29,680 bases of DNA from Flavobacteriales bacterium (lineage in GTDB: Bacteria > Bacteroidota > Bacteroidia > Flavobacteriales > BACL11). How positions within the stretch are numbered: position 1 is the stretch's first letter; each line of letters opens with the position of its first letter. Where the stretch lies: the NCBI GenBank assembly GCA_002730985.1, contig PCBP01000043.1, positions 1 through 29,680 on the forward strand, in the 5' to 3' direction. A model generated the notes under the pieces. The model made no database searches, was not told the DNA's origin, and saw nothing but the letters and a program-made list of their open reading frames with translations. The translations under genes were made by a program, and so were the position numbers. This document shows, in pieces, positions 19,321 to 26,312 of this stretch.

Positions 19321-20215
19321 TAATCTTTTCTGCGATTCTTAATTTTGCACTTCTTGCCCTTGAGTTTTCTCTAATCTCACACTCAGGGGCTACGATTACT
19401 TTACTGTTTATTTCTTGCAACTCTTTTATTGGATTGCCAAAAAAATCCTTCTCAATTTTCCCTAATAAATTTCCTTTTTTCATCAAATTCTTAACTAGCC
19501 GATCTTCTAATGAATGATAAGATAGAACCACTAATCTTCCATTGGGATTTAATAAATCCACAGCGCTCAATAACATCTCCTCTAGAGCCTTAATTTCGTC
19601 ATTAACTTCAATTCGTATTGCCTGGAAAACTCTTGCTAAAAATTGATTCATATGCTTTTTGGGAACCAAATCATTTATCACATCTTTCAACTCAGATGTG
19701 GTATTTATACTAGACACCTCCCTTGCATCTATAATCTTTTTAGAAATTTTTCTTGAATTCTTTAAATCTCCATATTTGTAAAACACATTTGCTAAATCTG
19801 CTTCAGAATAATCATTCACAACATCCTTGGCAGACAAAATAGAATTCACATTCATCCTCATATCAAGCTTGCCATCAAACCTTGTAGAGAATCCTCTTTC
19901 AGCAACATCAAATTGATGAGAGGAGACTCCAAGATCTGCAAGCAAACCATCAATTTTTATTACCTTCTCCATTCTTAAGAAATTCTTTAGATATCTAAAG
20001 TTTGCATTAATCAATTTAAAATTTGGCTGACTTAAAGCATTAGCACTCGCACTCTTGTCTTGATCAAAAGCAAATAGTTTGCCTCCATCCAACTTACTCA
20101 GAATTGATTTTGAATGCCCACCTCCTCCAAAAGTGACATCAACATAAATTCCCTCTGGCTTAATACCCAGCCCTTGTATACATTCATTTAATAATACCGG
20201 ATTATGATATGCCAT
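19310..20215 (-). CDS. rsmH: RsmH (MraW), 16S rRNA m4C1402 methyltransferase
   Basis: A 301-residue SAM-dependent methyltransferase that N4-methylates C1402 of 16S rRNA. It starts MAYHNPVLLNECI, the typical RsmH opening with the HxPVLL motif, and has the SAM loop VDVTFGGGGHS (25-35), DLGVSSHQFD, RGFSTRFDGKLDMRM, and VLSYHSLEDR near the C-terminus. Length is normal. The gene overlaps mraZ by 14 bases and ftsL by 11 bases. Confidence 0.98.
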   Translation of the reverse strand: MAYHNPVLLNECIQGLGIKPEGIYVDVTFGGGGHSKSILSKLDGGKLFAFDQDKSASANALSQPNFKLINANFRYLKNFLRMEKVIKIDGLLADLGVSSHQFDVAERGFSTRFDGKLDMRMNVNSILSAKDVVNDYSEADLANVFYKYGDLKNSRKISKKIIDAREVSSINTTSELKDVINDLVPKKHMNQFLARVFQAIRIEVNDEIKALEEMLLSAVDLLNPNGRLVVLSYHSLEDRLVKNLMKKGNLLGKIEKDFFGNPIKELQEINSKVIVAPECEIRENSRARSAKLRIAEKINGD

Positions 20216-20678
20216 CCGGTTTATTTATAGGCTGCTTCCCCATAACATCTTCAGCTAAATTTCCAAAATCTTTTAATGTTTCGGAAACAGAAGATTCATA
20301 TCTATTCTTGTCCCAAATCTCAATCATACTTACTGATGAAGAGAGTACTATCTCTTTTTCCAAGCCTGCGAAAGACAATAAATCTTTTGGTATAAGAAAT
20401 CTTCCTGAACCATCTAATTCAACAACTTTCAATCCTGCCATATAAGACCTGATAAAATCATTATTCTTCTTCATGAAACGATTCAATTGATTTACCTGTC
20501 TAACAACCTCATTCCACTCATTCATTGGATGAATCTCTAAACACTGATTAAACACAGATCTCTTTATTACAAAACCTTCACCAATTATTTTTTCCAATTG
20601 TTTTTTAAGTGCAGCAGGAAACATTACTCGTCCTTTGGCATCTGCCTTGCATTCGTATGTCCCTATAATGTTAATCAC
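20202..20678 (-). CDS. mraZ: MraZ, transcriptional regulator of the dcw cluster
   Basis: MraZ is a ring-forming AbrB-fold DNA-binding protein that, in studied bacteria, represses its own dcw operon. Two swapped-hairpin AbrB modules are visible: DAKGRVMFPAAL near the N-terminus and DGSGRFLIPKDL in the middle. The chosen start is GTG at 20678, giving 158 residues beginning (M)INIIGTYECKADAKG, the usual MraZ N-terminus. A longer frame from GTG 20723 would add 15 residues with no family similarity and would begin inside an operator repeat, so it is rejected. It heads the 13-gene cluster, and three phased GTGGG boxes plus a fourth lie upstream at 20719-20764. Confidence 0.95.
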   Translation of the reverse strand: MINIIGTYECKADAKGRVMFPAALKKQLEKIIGEGFVIKRSVFNQCLEIHPMNEWNEVVRQVNQLNRFMKKNNDFIRSYMAGLKVVELDGSGRFLIPKDLLSFAGLEKEIVLSSSVSMIEIWDKNRYESSVSETLKDFGNLAEDVMGKQPINKPDGIS

Positions 20679-20701
20679 CGCTATTACTTTTAATCTGGCT
20701 G

Positions 20702-20709
20702 CTAATATA
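20702..20709 (-). promoter_or_regulatory. Possible -7 element of the mraZ/dcw promoter
   Basis: Read on the minus strand this is TATATTAG, one mismatch from the Bacteroidota -7 consensus TAnnTTTG. It lies 23 bases before the GTG at 20678 and just downstream of the GTGGG boxes, which would overlap the expected -33 region. No clear TTTG -33 element is seen, so the call is tentative. Confidence 0.35.
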
Positions 20710-20718
20710 CGAATAAAC

Positions 20719-20764
20719 CCCACTTTTTCCCACTATTACCCACTTTGTTGATAACTTTACCCAC
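20719..20764 (-). promoter_or_regulatory. MraZ-box operator array upstream of mraZ
   Basis: On the minus strand GTGGG occurs at 20764-20760, 20743-20739, 20733-20729 and 20723-20719. The last three are spaced exactly 10 bases apart (GTGGG-N5-GTGGG-N5-GTGGG), one helical turn, and the first is 21 bases further upstream. This matches the known MraZ operator design of TGGG-type direct repeats separated by about 5 bases. The location just before the mraZ start supports autoregulation of the dcw cluster. Repeat positions are read directly; binding is inferred. Confidence 0.8.
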
Positions 20765-20797
20765 ATGCCCGTACTTTAACCCTGTTAGATATAGCAA

Positions 20798-20827
20798 TTG
20801 CCATTAATAATTATTTTCGTTTCTTTG
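20798..20827 (+). promoter_or_regulatory. Candidate promoter of the hydrolase-engB unit
   Basis: A TTG at 20798-20800 and TTTCTTTG at 20820-20827 are 19 bases apart. This fits the Bacteroidota pattern TTTG-N19-TAnnTTTG with one mismatch in the -7 box. The ATG follows 22 bases after the -7 element. It lies in the 171-base intergenic region shared with the divergent mraZ promoter. Confidence 0.4.
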
Positions 20828-20849
20828 TAGAATAATATCCAATATACTT

Positions 20850-21605
20850 ATGGTAAAAAAAGAAGGAAAGTTTAGATGGTTGGAAGAAGGTAAAGATGGA
20901 CCGCCAGTAATCTTACTTCATGGCTTAATGGGAGGTGTTGAAAATTTTGGAGAGATGGTTGATTTTATCTCAACTGAGTGTAAAGTTTATGGGATTGACT
21001 TAAAACTTTTTGAAGGAAGAAGCCTACTTAATGTATCTGTAAAAGCATTAAGCGACTATTTATATGAATTCATGTGCCAATTAGGAATTGAAAGTGCCGT
21101 ACTTATTGGCAACTCAATGGGAGGGCACATAGGCTTAATCTTTGCAAAAAATCATCCGGAGAAAGTAGATGGTCTAATCCTCACTGGTAGCTCAGGGCTA
21201 TTTGAAGAATCTATGGGAAATTCTTTCCCTAGACGAGGAGACAAAAACTATATCCGCAAAAAAACAGAAGAAGTGTTTTATGATCCAAAAGTCGCTACAG
21301 ACGAATTAGTTGACAGGGTTTTTGAAATTGCTAATAATAGAGTCACAATACTTAAACTCTTAGGATATGCAAAATCTGCTATAAGACATAATATGGCTAA
21401 AGACATCCCTAAAATCACAAAACCAACTTGTTTAATATGGGGAGCAGAAGATAAAGTTACTCCACCACATGTTGCTGAAGAATTTCATAAACTATTACCA
21501 AACTCTGAACTAAACTGGATTCCTCTATGCGGACATGCCCCTATGTGGGAACATCCAAAAAGTTTTAGTGAGATTGTGCTTCAGTTTCTGAGAAAAAAAT
21601 TCTAA
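20850..21605 (+). CDS. Alpha/beta-fold hydrolase
   Basis: A 251-residue cytoplasmic alpha/beta hydrolase. The oxyanion region is ILLHGLMGG (21-29), the nucleophile elbow is GNSMGG (Ser89), the acid is likely Asp201 in [10 protein letters not shown], and the histidine is His229 in [11 protein letters not shown]. The catalytic triad is therefore complete. The substrate cannot be read from the sequence; similar proteins include lipases, esterases and C-C bond hydrolases of the MhpC group. It is divergent from mraZ and followed after 7 bases by engB, an arrangement I recall from other Bacteroidota, so it may be cotranscribed with that GTPase. Confidence 0.9.
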   Translation: MVKKEGKFRWLEEGKDGPPVILLHGLMGGVENFGEMVDFISTECKVYGIDLKLFEGRSLLNVSVKALSDYLYEFMCQLGIESAVLIGNSMGGHIGLIFAKNHPEKVDGLILTGSSGLFEESMGNSFPRRGDKNYIRKKTEEVFYDPKVATDELVDRVFEIANNRVTILKLLGYAKSAIRHNMAKDIPKITKPTCLIWGAEDKVTPPHVAEEFHKLLPNSELNWIPLCGHAPMWEHPKSFSEIVLQFLRKKF

Positions 21606-21612
21606 AACGTTT

Positions 21613-22221
21613 ATGAAAATCAAAACTGCTCAATTTGTAATTAGCAATACTGATTACAAAATATGTCCTACACCAAAGATGCCTGAATATGCTTTTATTG
21701 GCAGATCAAATGTTGGGAAATCATCATTAATAAATGCTTTAGCTAATAATAAAAATCTAGCTAAAACATCAACGAAACCTGGGAAAACACAATTAATCAA
21801 TCACTTCTTAATAAATAAAAAATGGTACTTAGTTGACTTGCCAGGATATGGATTTGCAAAAACATCTAAGGAGAAGAGAGCTAGATTCCATGATATGATA
21901 AGTGAATACCTTCTAAATAGAAGCAATCTAATGTGTCTTTTTGTTCTAATAGACAGTCGTCATAATGCTCAAGCAATTGACCAAGAGTTTATTCAGTGGC
22001 TTTCTGAGAATGAGATCCCTTTTGTACTAGTTTTCACGAAAGGAGATAAATTAGGAAAAACAGTGCTTGCCAAAAATGTAGAAGAATATAAGTCAGAAAT
22101 GCTAAAACAATGGGCAGAACTTCCTAGAATATTTATTACATCAGCAGAAAAGAAAAGAGGACTAGATGATATTTTAACATATATTGAAAGTCTAAACCCT
22201 ATATTCAGAGAAATTACATGA
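21613..22221 (+). CDS. engB: EngB (YihA/YsxC), ribosome-biogenesis GTPase
   Basis: A 202-residue TrmE-Era-EngA-YihA family GTPase needed for 50S subunit assembly. G-motifs are G1 GRSNVGKS (30-37), G2 region STKPGKTQ (53-60), G3 DLPG (75-78), G4 TKGD (142-145) and G5 TSAEKKRG. The fragments [17 protein letters not shown] and [11 protein letters not shown] are diagnostic for EngB. It starts 7 bases after the hydrolase stop. Its stop codon directly abuts the gldC stop on the opposite strand, so transcription from the two sides converges with no spacer and no hairpin terminator. Confidence 0.97.
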   Translation: MKIKTAQFVISNTDYKICPTPKMPEYAFIGRSNVGKSSLINALANNKNLAKTSTKPGKTQLINHFLINKKWYLVDLPGYGFAKTSKEKRARFHDMISEYLLNRSNLMCLFVLIDSRHNAQAIDQEFIQWLSENEIPFVLVFTKGDKLGKTVLAKNVEEYKSEMLKQWAELPRIFITSAEKKRGLDDILTYIESLNPIFREIT

Positions 22222-22545
22222 TCATCCCTTGATCTGTGTTTTTTCAGCAAAAAACTGACAATAATCTCGCAAAGCACCTGCAAGCTTTTCGTTTCCTGTG
22301 GCCTTTTCTAAAGAATTAGCCATCCCAATCATTGTCTGATAATACATAATAAACATCTCATTTATAGGCATATCTTTTGTCCATAAGTCAATACGCAAAG
22401 TTTCTTTATTTTTTGCAGCCCAAGCAGAAACCATTAAAGCTTTAATATCACACTCCTTTTTAGTAGCATCACTTGAATCCATTTCAATATTTATTGGTAA
22501 ATAATTTTCATCCAAATCAACTTCAAATTTTAAAGTCTGTCTCAT
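22222..22545 (-). CDS. gldC: GldC, gliding motility protein
   Basis: A 107-residue cytoplasmic-type protein with no signal peptide or membrane segment. The block LRIDLWTKDMPINEMFIMYYQT (about 50-71) and the ending ALRDYCQFFAEK match Bacteroidota GldC. In flavobacteria GldC is encoded next to gldB and improves gliding without being strictly essential, probably by stabilising or assisting GldB; its biochemical activity is not established. It lies 6 bases after gldB. Its presence shows membership of a gliding lineage but does not by itself prove motility. Confidence 0.9.
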   Translation of the reverse strand: MRQTLKFEVDLDENYLPINIEMDSSDATKKECDIKALMVSAWAAKNKETLRIDLWTKDMPINEMFIMYYQTMIGMANSLEKATGNEKLAGALRDYCQFFAEKTQIKG

Positions 22546-22551
22546 TATATC

Positions 22552-23556
22552 TTATTTAGTCGGTTTATATTTTGAGTTATGTAAAAACTCCCTTGAATCA
22601 GTCAAATACATTAACTCTTCTATATCAATTTTATTATTTTTCATATAATCACTTACCATCTTATAGCCTATAAAAAAAGCAACTCTACCCGGAGCTTCAT
22701 TTGGCATCCCCTTTGCAAATGGAGCATAATTAAGAAAAGACCTAAACTCAATCTCTTTCTTAGAGAAAAGCAAATCTTCCTCAATAAAATACTCCCAAAT
22801 ACTTGCCTCATTCTCTTCTACCCAAGTCATTTGCTCTACAGTAAAACGAAACTTGTCTTCCATATTTAATTTAGGTAACATTTTATCCAAAAAATACATC
22901 ATCTTACCTTTATGAACTACTTGAGAAAGCAGATCTTTATCAAATAAATATTCTTGAAAGTATTCATTAAACCAAACTTCCATCACATTGGAAAGAATAA
23001 ATCTTTTTTGCTTTTGAAACCTTAAATATGTAGGGTCACCTAAATATTTATAATACTTACTGTTTTCTCCTAAAAAGTTTTCTAAACCTATCCCGATATT
23101 ATTATCATAAGTTACCACCCCATAGTTAAAGCCTCCAAAAAAAGTAGTCACTTCAGGAATAGGATAAGATGGAAAAGCGGCTGCAAACTGACCAAAGGCA
23201 AGTTCTAGATCATATTCTATATCTGAAAAATCAGAAAACAAAAGGGCTGTAGAATCATAAGCTTCACGCATATCTCTATTTTGGGTAAAAGCCAGTAATC
23301 CATCGTAATATTCTTCTTTATTTGGAGAATACATTTGAAGTATCTGAGTAGTAAATACATTATTAAAAGAGCCAAAATTTTTATCCCACTTATTAGATCT
23401 TTCAATAACATTTTCTGCATTTACAGAAAACAACTCCTTCTCAAACCTATTGAATCTCAGCTCTACCTTATCTGCCTTATTAGAAGCTAGGTAATCCAAG
23501 ATAACTACTAAAAAAAACCCGAGCAATAAAGAAAGAAATAAGACTGTCCTTTTCAT
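22552..23556 (-). CDS. gldB: GldB, gliding motility protein (no lipobox cysteine)
   Basis: A 334-residue envelope protein. The N-terminus has a hydrophobic helix (about 4-23, ending LVVILDYLA) and then a basic/acidic region (NKADKVELRFNRFEKELF), a typical GldB start. Internal blocks FAAAFPSYPIPEV, GIGLENFLGENSKYY and the C-terminal PGRVAFFIGYKMVSDYM agree with GldB, and the gldC neighbour supports it. GldB is essential for gliding in Flavobacterium, where it is a lipoprotein. Here no cysteine follows the hydrophobic segment, so the protein would be held by an uncleaved helix or be processed differently. It is divergent from nadE across 41 bases. Confidence 0.9.
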   Translation of the reverse strand: MKRTVLFLSLLLGFFLVVILDYLASNKADKVELRFNRFEKELFSVNAENVIERSNKWDKNFGSFNNVFTTQILQMYSPNKEEYYDGLLAFTQNRDMREAYDSTALLFSDFSDIEYDLELAFGQFAAAFPSYPIPEVTTFFGGFNYGVVTYDNNIGIGLENFLGENSKYYKYLGDPTYLRFQKQKRFILSNVMEVWFNEYFQEYLFDKDLLSQVVHKGKMMYFLDKMLPKLNMEDKFRFTVEQMTWVEENEASIWEYFIEEDLLFSKKEIEFRSFLNYAPFAKGMPNEAPGRVAFFIGYKMVSDYMKNNKIDIEELMYLTDSREFLHNSKYKPTK

Positions 23557-23560
23557 AGAG

Positions 23561-23592
23561 CAAAATAATAAGTTTTAACTTACATTTGCAAA
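23561..23592 (-). promoter_or_regulatory. Candidate gldB-gldC promoter
   Basis: On the minus strand TTTG (23592-23589) and TTATTTTG (23568-23561) are separated by 20 bases. This fits the Bacteroidota pattern TTTG-N19-21-TAnnTTTG with one mismatch. The gldB ATG begins only 4 bases after the -7 element, which would give a leaderless or nearly leaderless transcript. Confidence 0.5.
23581..23588 (+). promoter_or_regulatory. -7 promoter element of nadE
   Basis: TACATTTG is a perfect match to the Bacteroidota -7 consensus TAnnTTTG, 9 bases before the preferred nadE ATG at 23598. No TTTG is seen at the expected -33 position. It overlaps the spacer of the divergent gldB promoter. Confidence 0.5.
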
Positions 23593-23597
23593 TAATT

Positions 23598-24365
23598 ATG
23601 CAAACAACAGCAATAATTACTTACATATCAAATTGGCTTATAGAGTATGTCAACACATGTAACTCTAAAGGTTTTGTGATTGGAATTTCAGGAGGAATTG
23701 ATTCAGCAGTAACATCTGTACTAGCCGCTAAAACTGGATTGCCATTAATATGTGTTGAGATGCCAATTCATCAAAACAAAACAGAAGTTGAAAGAGGATC
23801 CAAGCATATCCAATGGCTTAGAGAAAACTTTCCAAATGTAAGCTCAAAGAGGATAGAATTAACTTCAACTTTTGATGAATTTATCACAAAAATCCCCTCT
23901 AATAAAAATAAACTTGCACTAGCAAATACTAGGTCCAGACTGAGAATGATTACTCTATACTACCTTGCTCAGGATAACAACTCTCTTGTTATAGGAACAG
24001 GAAATAAAGTGGAGGATTTCGGAATTGGGTTTTTTACAAAATATGGTGATGGGGGAGTAGATATCAGCCCAATTGCTGATTTACTAAAATCTGAAGTTTA
24101 TACCCTTGCTAAGGAGTTGTCAATAAATGATGATGTCATAATTGCCTCTCCTACTGACGGCCTATGGATGGATAACAAAACTGATGAAGAGCAGATTGGA
24201 GCCAATTATCCAGAGTTAGAATGGGCAATGGATTTTAAGGGAGATGAAGGCTCATTATCAAAAAGAGAAAAGGAGGTATTACATATATACAAACAACTTA
24301 ATTATGCGAATCAACATAAAATGAAGGAAATACCAGTATGCATAATTCCTAAACACCTTAAGTAA
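23598..24365 (+). CDS. nadE: NadE, ammonia-dependent NAD+ synthetase
   Basis: A 255-residue cytosolic enzyme that amidates deamido-NAD to NAD+ through an adenylated intermediate. The N-type ATP pyrophosphatase P-loop SGGIDS is at 31-36. LALANTRSRLRMITLYYLA, VIGTGNKVEDFGIGFFTKYGDGG, the DISPIADLLKSEVY block and the PTDGLW segment complete the family signature. There is no glutaminase domain, so ammonia is the nitrogen source. The ATG at 23598 is preferred: the in-frame TTG at 23586 overlaps the -7 promoter element. NadE beside gldB is an arrangement I recall from flavobacteria. Confidence 0.97.
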   Translation: MQTTAIITYISNWLIEYVNTCNSKGFVIGISGGIDSAVTSVLAAKTGLPLICVEMPIHQNKTEVERGSKHIQWLRENFPNVSSKRIELTSTFDEFITKIPSNKNKLALANTRSRLRMITLYYLAQDNNSLVIGTGNKVEDFGIGFFTKYGDGGVDISPIADLLKSEVYTLAKELSINDDVIIASPTDGLWMDNKTDEEQIGANYPELEWAMDFKGDEGSLSKREKEVLHIYKQLNYANQHKMKEIPVCIIPKHLK

Positions 24366-24411
24366 TTTAATTTTACTACTTTAGCTGTATACTAATTTTT
24401 AAAACAAGAAA

Positions 24412-24963
24412 ATGAAACAAATAGAAACACCTCTAACCTGGGGACTAGCAATAGGACTTATGATATCTTTATTTATTGGAAATCTGATGACAGAAAATGA
24501 ATCTAATATTATATCAGCCAACCTGAATACTGACAACGCAATATCTGATATATTTCAGAAAAATTGTGAGACCGTGAAAGAATATGACAAGGCTTTTTGT
24601 AACGAGGATATTGATTATGAAAAGTTTTATGCAACCAATGCAATAGTGAAAGGAACTACATTGGGTGCAAAAGATTCAATCAATGTTAAAGACCGTAAAG
24701 TTGCTCATCAAGAAATGTGGCAAAAATATGATTTTAGCACATCTCAACCACTTAATTTATTGCCTGGCGTTAATCCAGAAACAAAAGAGATGGATGGCTC
24801 TGTGAGAACATATTTTAATCTTACGGTTACATTAACTGAGAATCAAAAATCTATTACAATACCAATGTATGAGTCATATGATTTTGATGAGGATGGAAAA
24901 ATAGTTTTTTATCAATTTTATGGAGATGTAACATCAGCATTGTCATCTTTAAGTGAAGAATAA
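24412..24963 (+). CDS. Putative NTF2/SnoaL-like protein with N-terminal membrane segment
   Basis: A 183-residue protein I do not recognise with certainty. Residues 9-24 form a hydrophobic segment (WGLAIGLMISLFIGNL) without a lipobox, so it may be a membrane anchor or uncleaved signal. The rest resembles the NTF2-like cone fold: an N-terminal helical part containing AFCNEDIDYEKFYATNAIVKG, a central W-containing stretch (HQEMWQKYDF) and C-terminal strands VRTYFNLTVTL, TIPMYESYDFDEDGKI and VFYQFYGDV, the last being typical of SnoaL-like proteins. Such domains serve as enzymes or binding modules, and no ligand can be assigned. The gene appears monocistronic, with a 46-base gap from nadE and its own terminator at 24992-25017. 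Confidence 0.6.
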   Translation: MKQIETPLTWGLAIGLMISLFIGNLMTENESNIISANLNTDNAISDIFQKNCETVKEYDKAFCNEDIDYEKFYATNAIVKGTTLGAKDSINVKDRKVAHQEMWQKYDFSTSQPLNLLPGVNPETKEMDGSVRTYFNLTVTLTENQKSITIPMYESYDFDEDGKIVFYQFYGDVTSALSSLSEE

Positions 24964-24991
24964 TAGATTTAGCCTCAACTAATTACCAAAT

Positions 24992-25017
24992 AACCCGCTC
25001 ATTTAGCGGGTTTTTTT
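24992..25017 (+). terminator. Intrinsic terminator after the NTF2-like gene
   Basis: AACCCGCT (24992-24999) pairs perfectly with AGCGGGTT (25005-25012) around a 5-base loop (CATTT), and the T run extends to 25017. It lies 28 bases after the stop codon at 24963. Confidence 0.92.
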
Positions 25018-25063
25018 GAAAATTTTAGCGTACTAAATCTCATATATAGATAATTAATCTTCT

Positions 25064-25071
25064 TATTTTTG
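25064..25071 (+). promoter_or_regulatory. -7 promoter element of the metallophosphoesterase gene
   Basis: TATTTTTG matches TAnnTTTG exactly and ends 4 bases before the ATG at 25076, implying a leaderless or near-leaderless mRNA. No TTTG is seen at the -33 distance. The rest of the 112-base gap holds the terminator of the previous gene. Confidence 0.5.
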
Positions 25072-25075
25072 CCAA

Positions 25076-26311
25076 ATGAAATTAATAATTCTTATTGGCT
25101 GCCTATTTCTACTTGATATGTATTTTTATCTTGGAACAGTATCAGTAGTTAATAAGCTATGGAATTATAAAATAATTTTCAAGATTATATATTGGCTAAT
25201 ATCCATTTTAGTATATACAGGAATTATTTATATAGTTGTGACTTATAACAAGACCACTCCATCTGTCCGCTTTAATGACAGTATAATATATACCAGTTTA
25301 TTTTTTATTTTATTTACTGCAAAACTAATAGGATCCATCCCTCTAATAATTGATGATATTCTGAGAGTCTTTAGATATGTTTTTGCCTTTTTCAACAACT
25401 CTCAATACACACATGATGTAAGCCGTCTAGATTTTCTAAAAAAATCAGCACTTATTGTTTCGGGAACTTTATTCTCTACCTTATTAATTGGAATGCAATG
25501 GGGCAGGTATAATTTTAAGAAAAATTATCAAGATATTTTTATACATAACTGGCCTACAGATCTTGAAAATTATAAAATTATTCAAATCTCAGATCTACAT
25601 CTAGGAAGTTTTAATGATGTCGGGAAATTAGAAGAGATTGTAGAGATGATTAATGATGAAAAACCTAATATAGTAGTATTTACAGGGGACCTAGTAAATA
25701 ATTATTATCATGAAGCAATTCCTTATGTTAACACTCTGAAAAAGATAGAGGCAAAAGACGGGAAATTTTCCATATTAGGCAATCATGATTATTGTGATTA
25801 CGTAATGTTAAAGAGAAGCTCGGAGAAGTGGAAAGAAAATTTCAAACAGTTATTAGCATTAGAAAAGGAAGCAGGGTTTGATTTACTCTTAAATGAATCA
25901 AGGGAGATTGCCTTAGGTGATAAGCGATTTAATATTGTCGGAGTCGAGAACTGGGGTGCTGGTAATTTCAATAAAGATGGTGATCTAGATAAAGCAATGA
26001 AAGATGTAGACATCAAGATCCCAACCATATTACTTTCTCACGACCCATCACATTGGAATGAAGTAGTGCGAGGAAGCAAATATAATATTGAGCTTCAACT
26101 ATCGGGACATACACATGGAATGCAATTTGGGATTGAAATTCCAGGATTCAAATGGAGTCCTGCACAATACAGATATAAAGAATGGGCAGGGCTTTATAAG
26201 ATAGACAACAACCAGATCTATGTAAACAGAGGATTAGGACATCTTGGCTATGCCGGTAGAGTCGGAATAATGCCAGATATATCAATATTAAATATTAAGA
26301 AAGAGATATAG
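25076..26311 (+). CDS. Membrane-anchored calcineurin-like metallophosphoesterase (YkuE-like)
   Basis: A 411-residue protein with four predicted membrane helices (about 3-20, 34-56, 70-92, 123-141) followed by a metallophosphoesterase domain. Metal-binding and catalytic motifs are complete: ISDLHLG (171-177), GDLVNN (204-209), GNHDY (235-239), SHDPSHW and LSGHTHGMQFG. These supply the Asp, His and Asn ligands of a di-metal centre. The YkuE-like group includes phosphodiesterases and UDP-2,3-diacylglucosamine-type hydrolases, but the substrate here cannot be read. The topology places the catalytic domain on one side of the membrane after four helices. The GNAT/FemAB-like gene starts one base after its stop, so the two are probably one operon. 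Confidence 0.92.
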   Translation: MKLIILIGCLFLLDMYFYLGTVSVVNKLWNYKIIFKIIYWLISILVYTGIIYIVVTYNKTTPSVRFNDSIIYTSLFFILFTAKLIGSIPLIIDDILRVFRYVFAFFNNSQYTHDVSRLDFLKKSALIVSGTLFSTLLIGMQWGRYNFKKNYQDIFIHNWPTDLENYKIIQISDLHLGSFNDVGKLEEIVEMINDEKPNIVVFTGDLVNNYYHEAIPYVNTLKKIEAKDGKFSILGNHDYCDYVMLKRSSEKWKENFKQLLALEKEAGFDLLLNESREIALGDKRFNIVGVENWGAGNFNKDGDLDKAMKDVDIKIPTILLSHDPSHWNEVVRGSKYNIELQLSGHTHGMQFGIEIPGFKWSPAQYRYKEWAGLYKIDNNQIYVNRGLGHLGYAGRVGIMPDISILNIKKEI

Positions 26312-26312
26312 A

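Noticed and set aside
20679..20723. Upstream GTG start for mraZ, adding 15 residues
   Set aside because: The extension resembles no MraZ N-terminus and begins inside one of the GTGGG operator repeats; the GTG at 20678 gives the standard IGTYE start.
20746..20754. DnaA-box-like TTATCAACA on the minus strand between MraZ boxes
   Set aside because: It differs from the consensus TTATCCACA at one position, stands alone, and shows no cluster or AT-rich unwinding region suggesting an origin.
22200..22245. Terminator between convergent engB and gldC
   Set aside because: The stop codons abut and no GC-rich hairpin with a T run is visible; any termination must use another mechanism or lie inside the opposite gene.
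23586..23597. TTG start for nadE
   Set aside because: It falls inside the TACATTTG promoter element; the ATG at 23598 is a better start.
24377..24384. TACTTTAG as a -7 element for the NTF2-like gene
   Set aside because: One mismatch in very AT-rich DNA and no -33 partner; cotranscription from nadE is equally possible.
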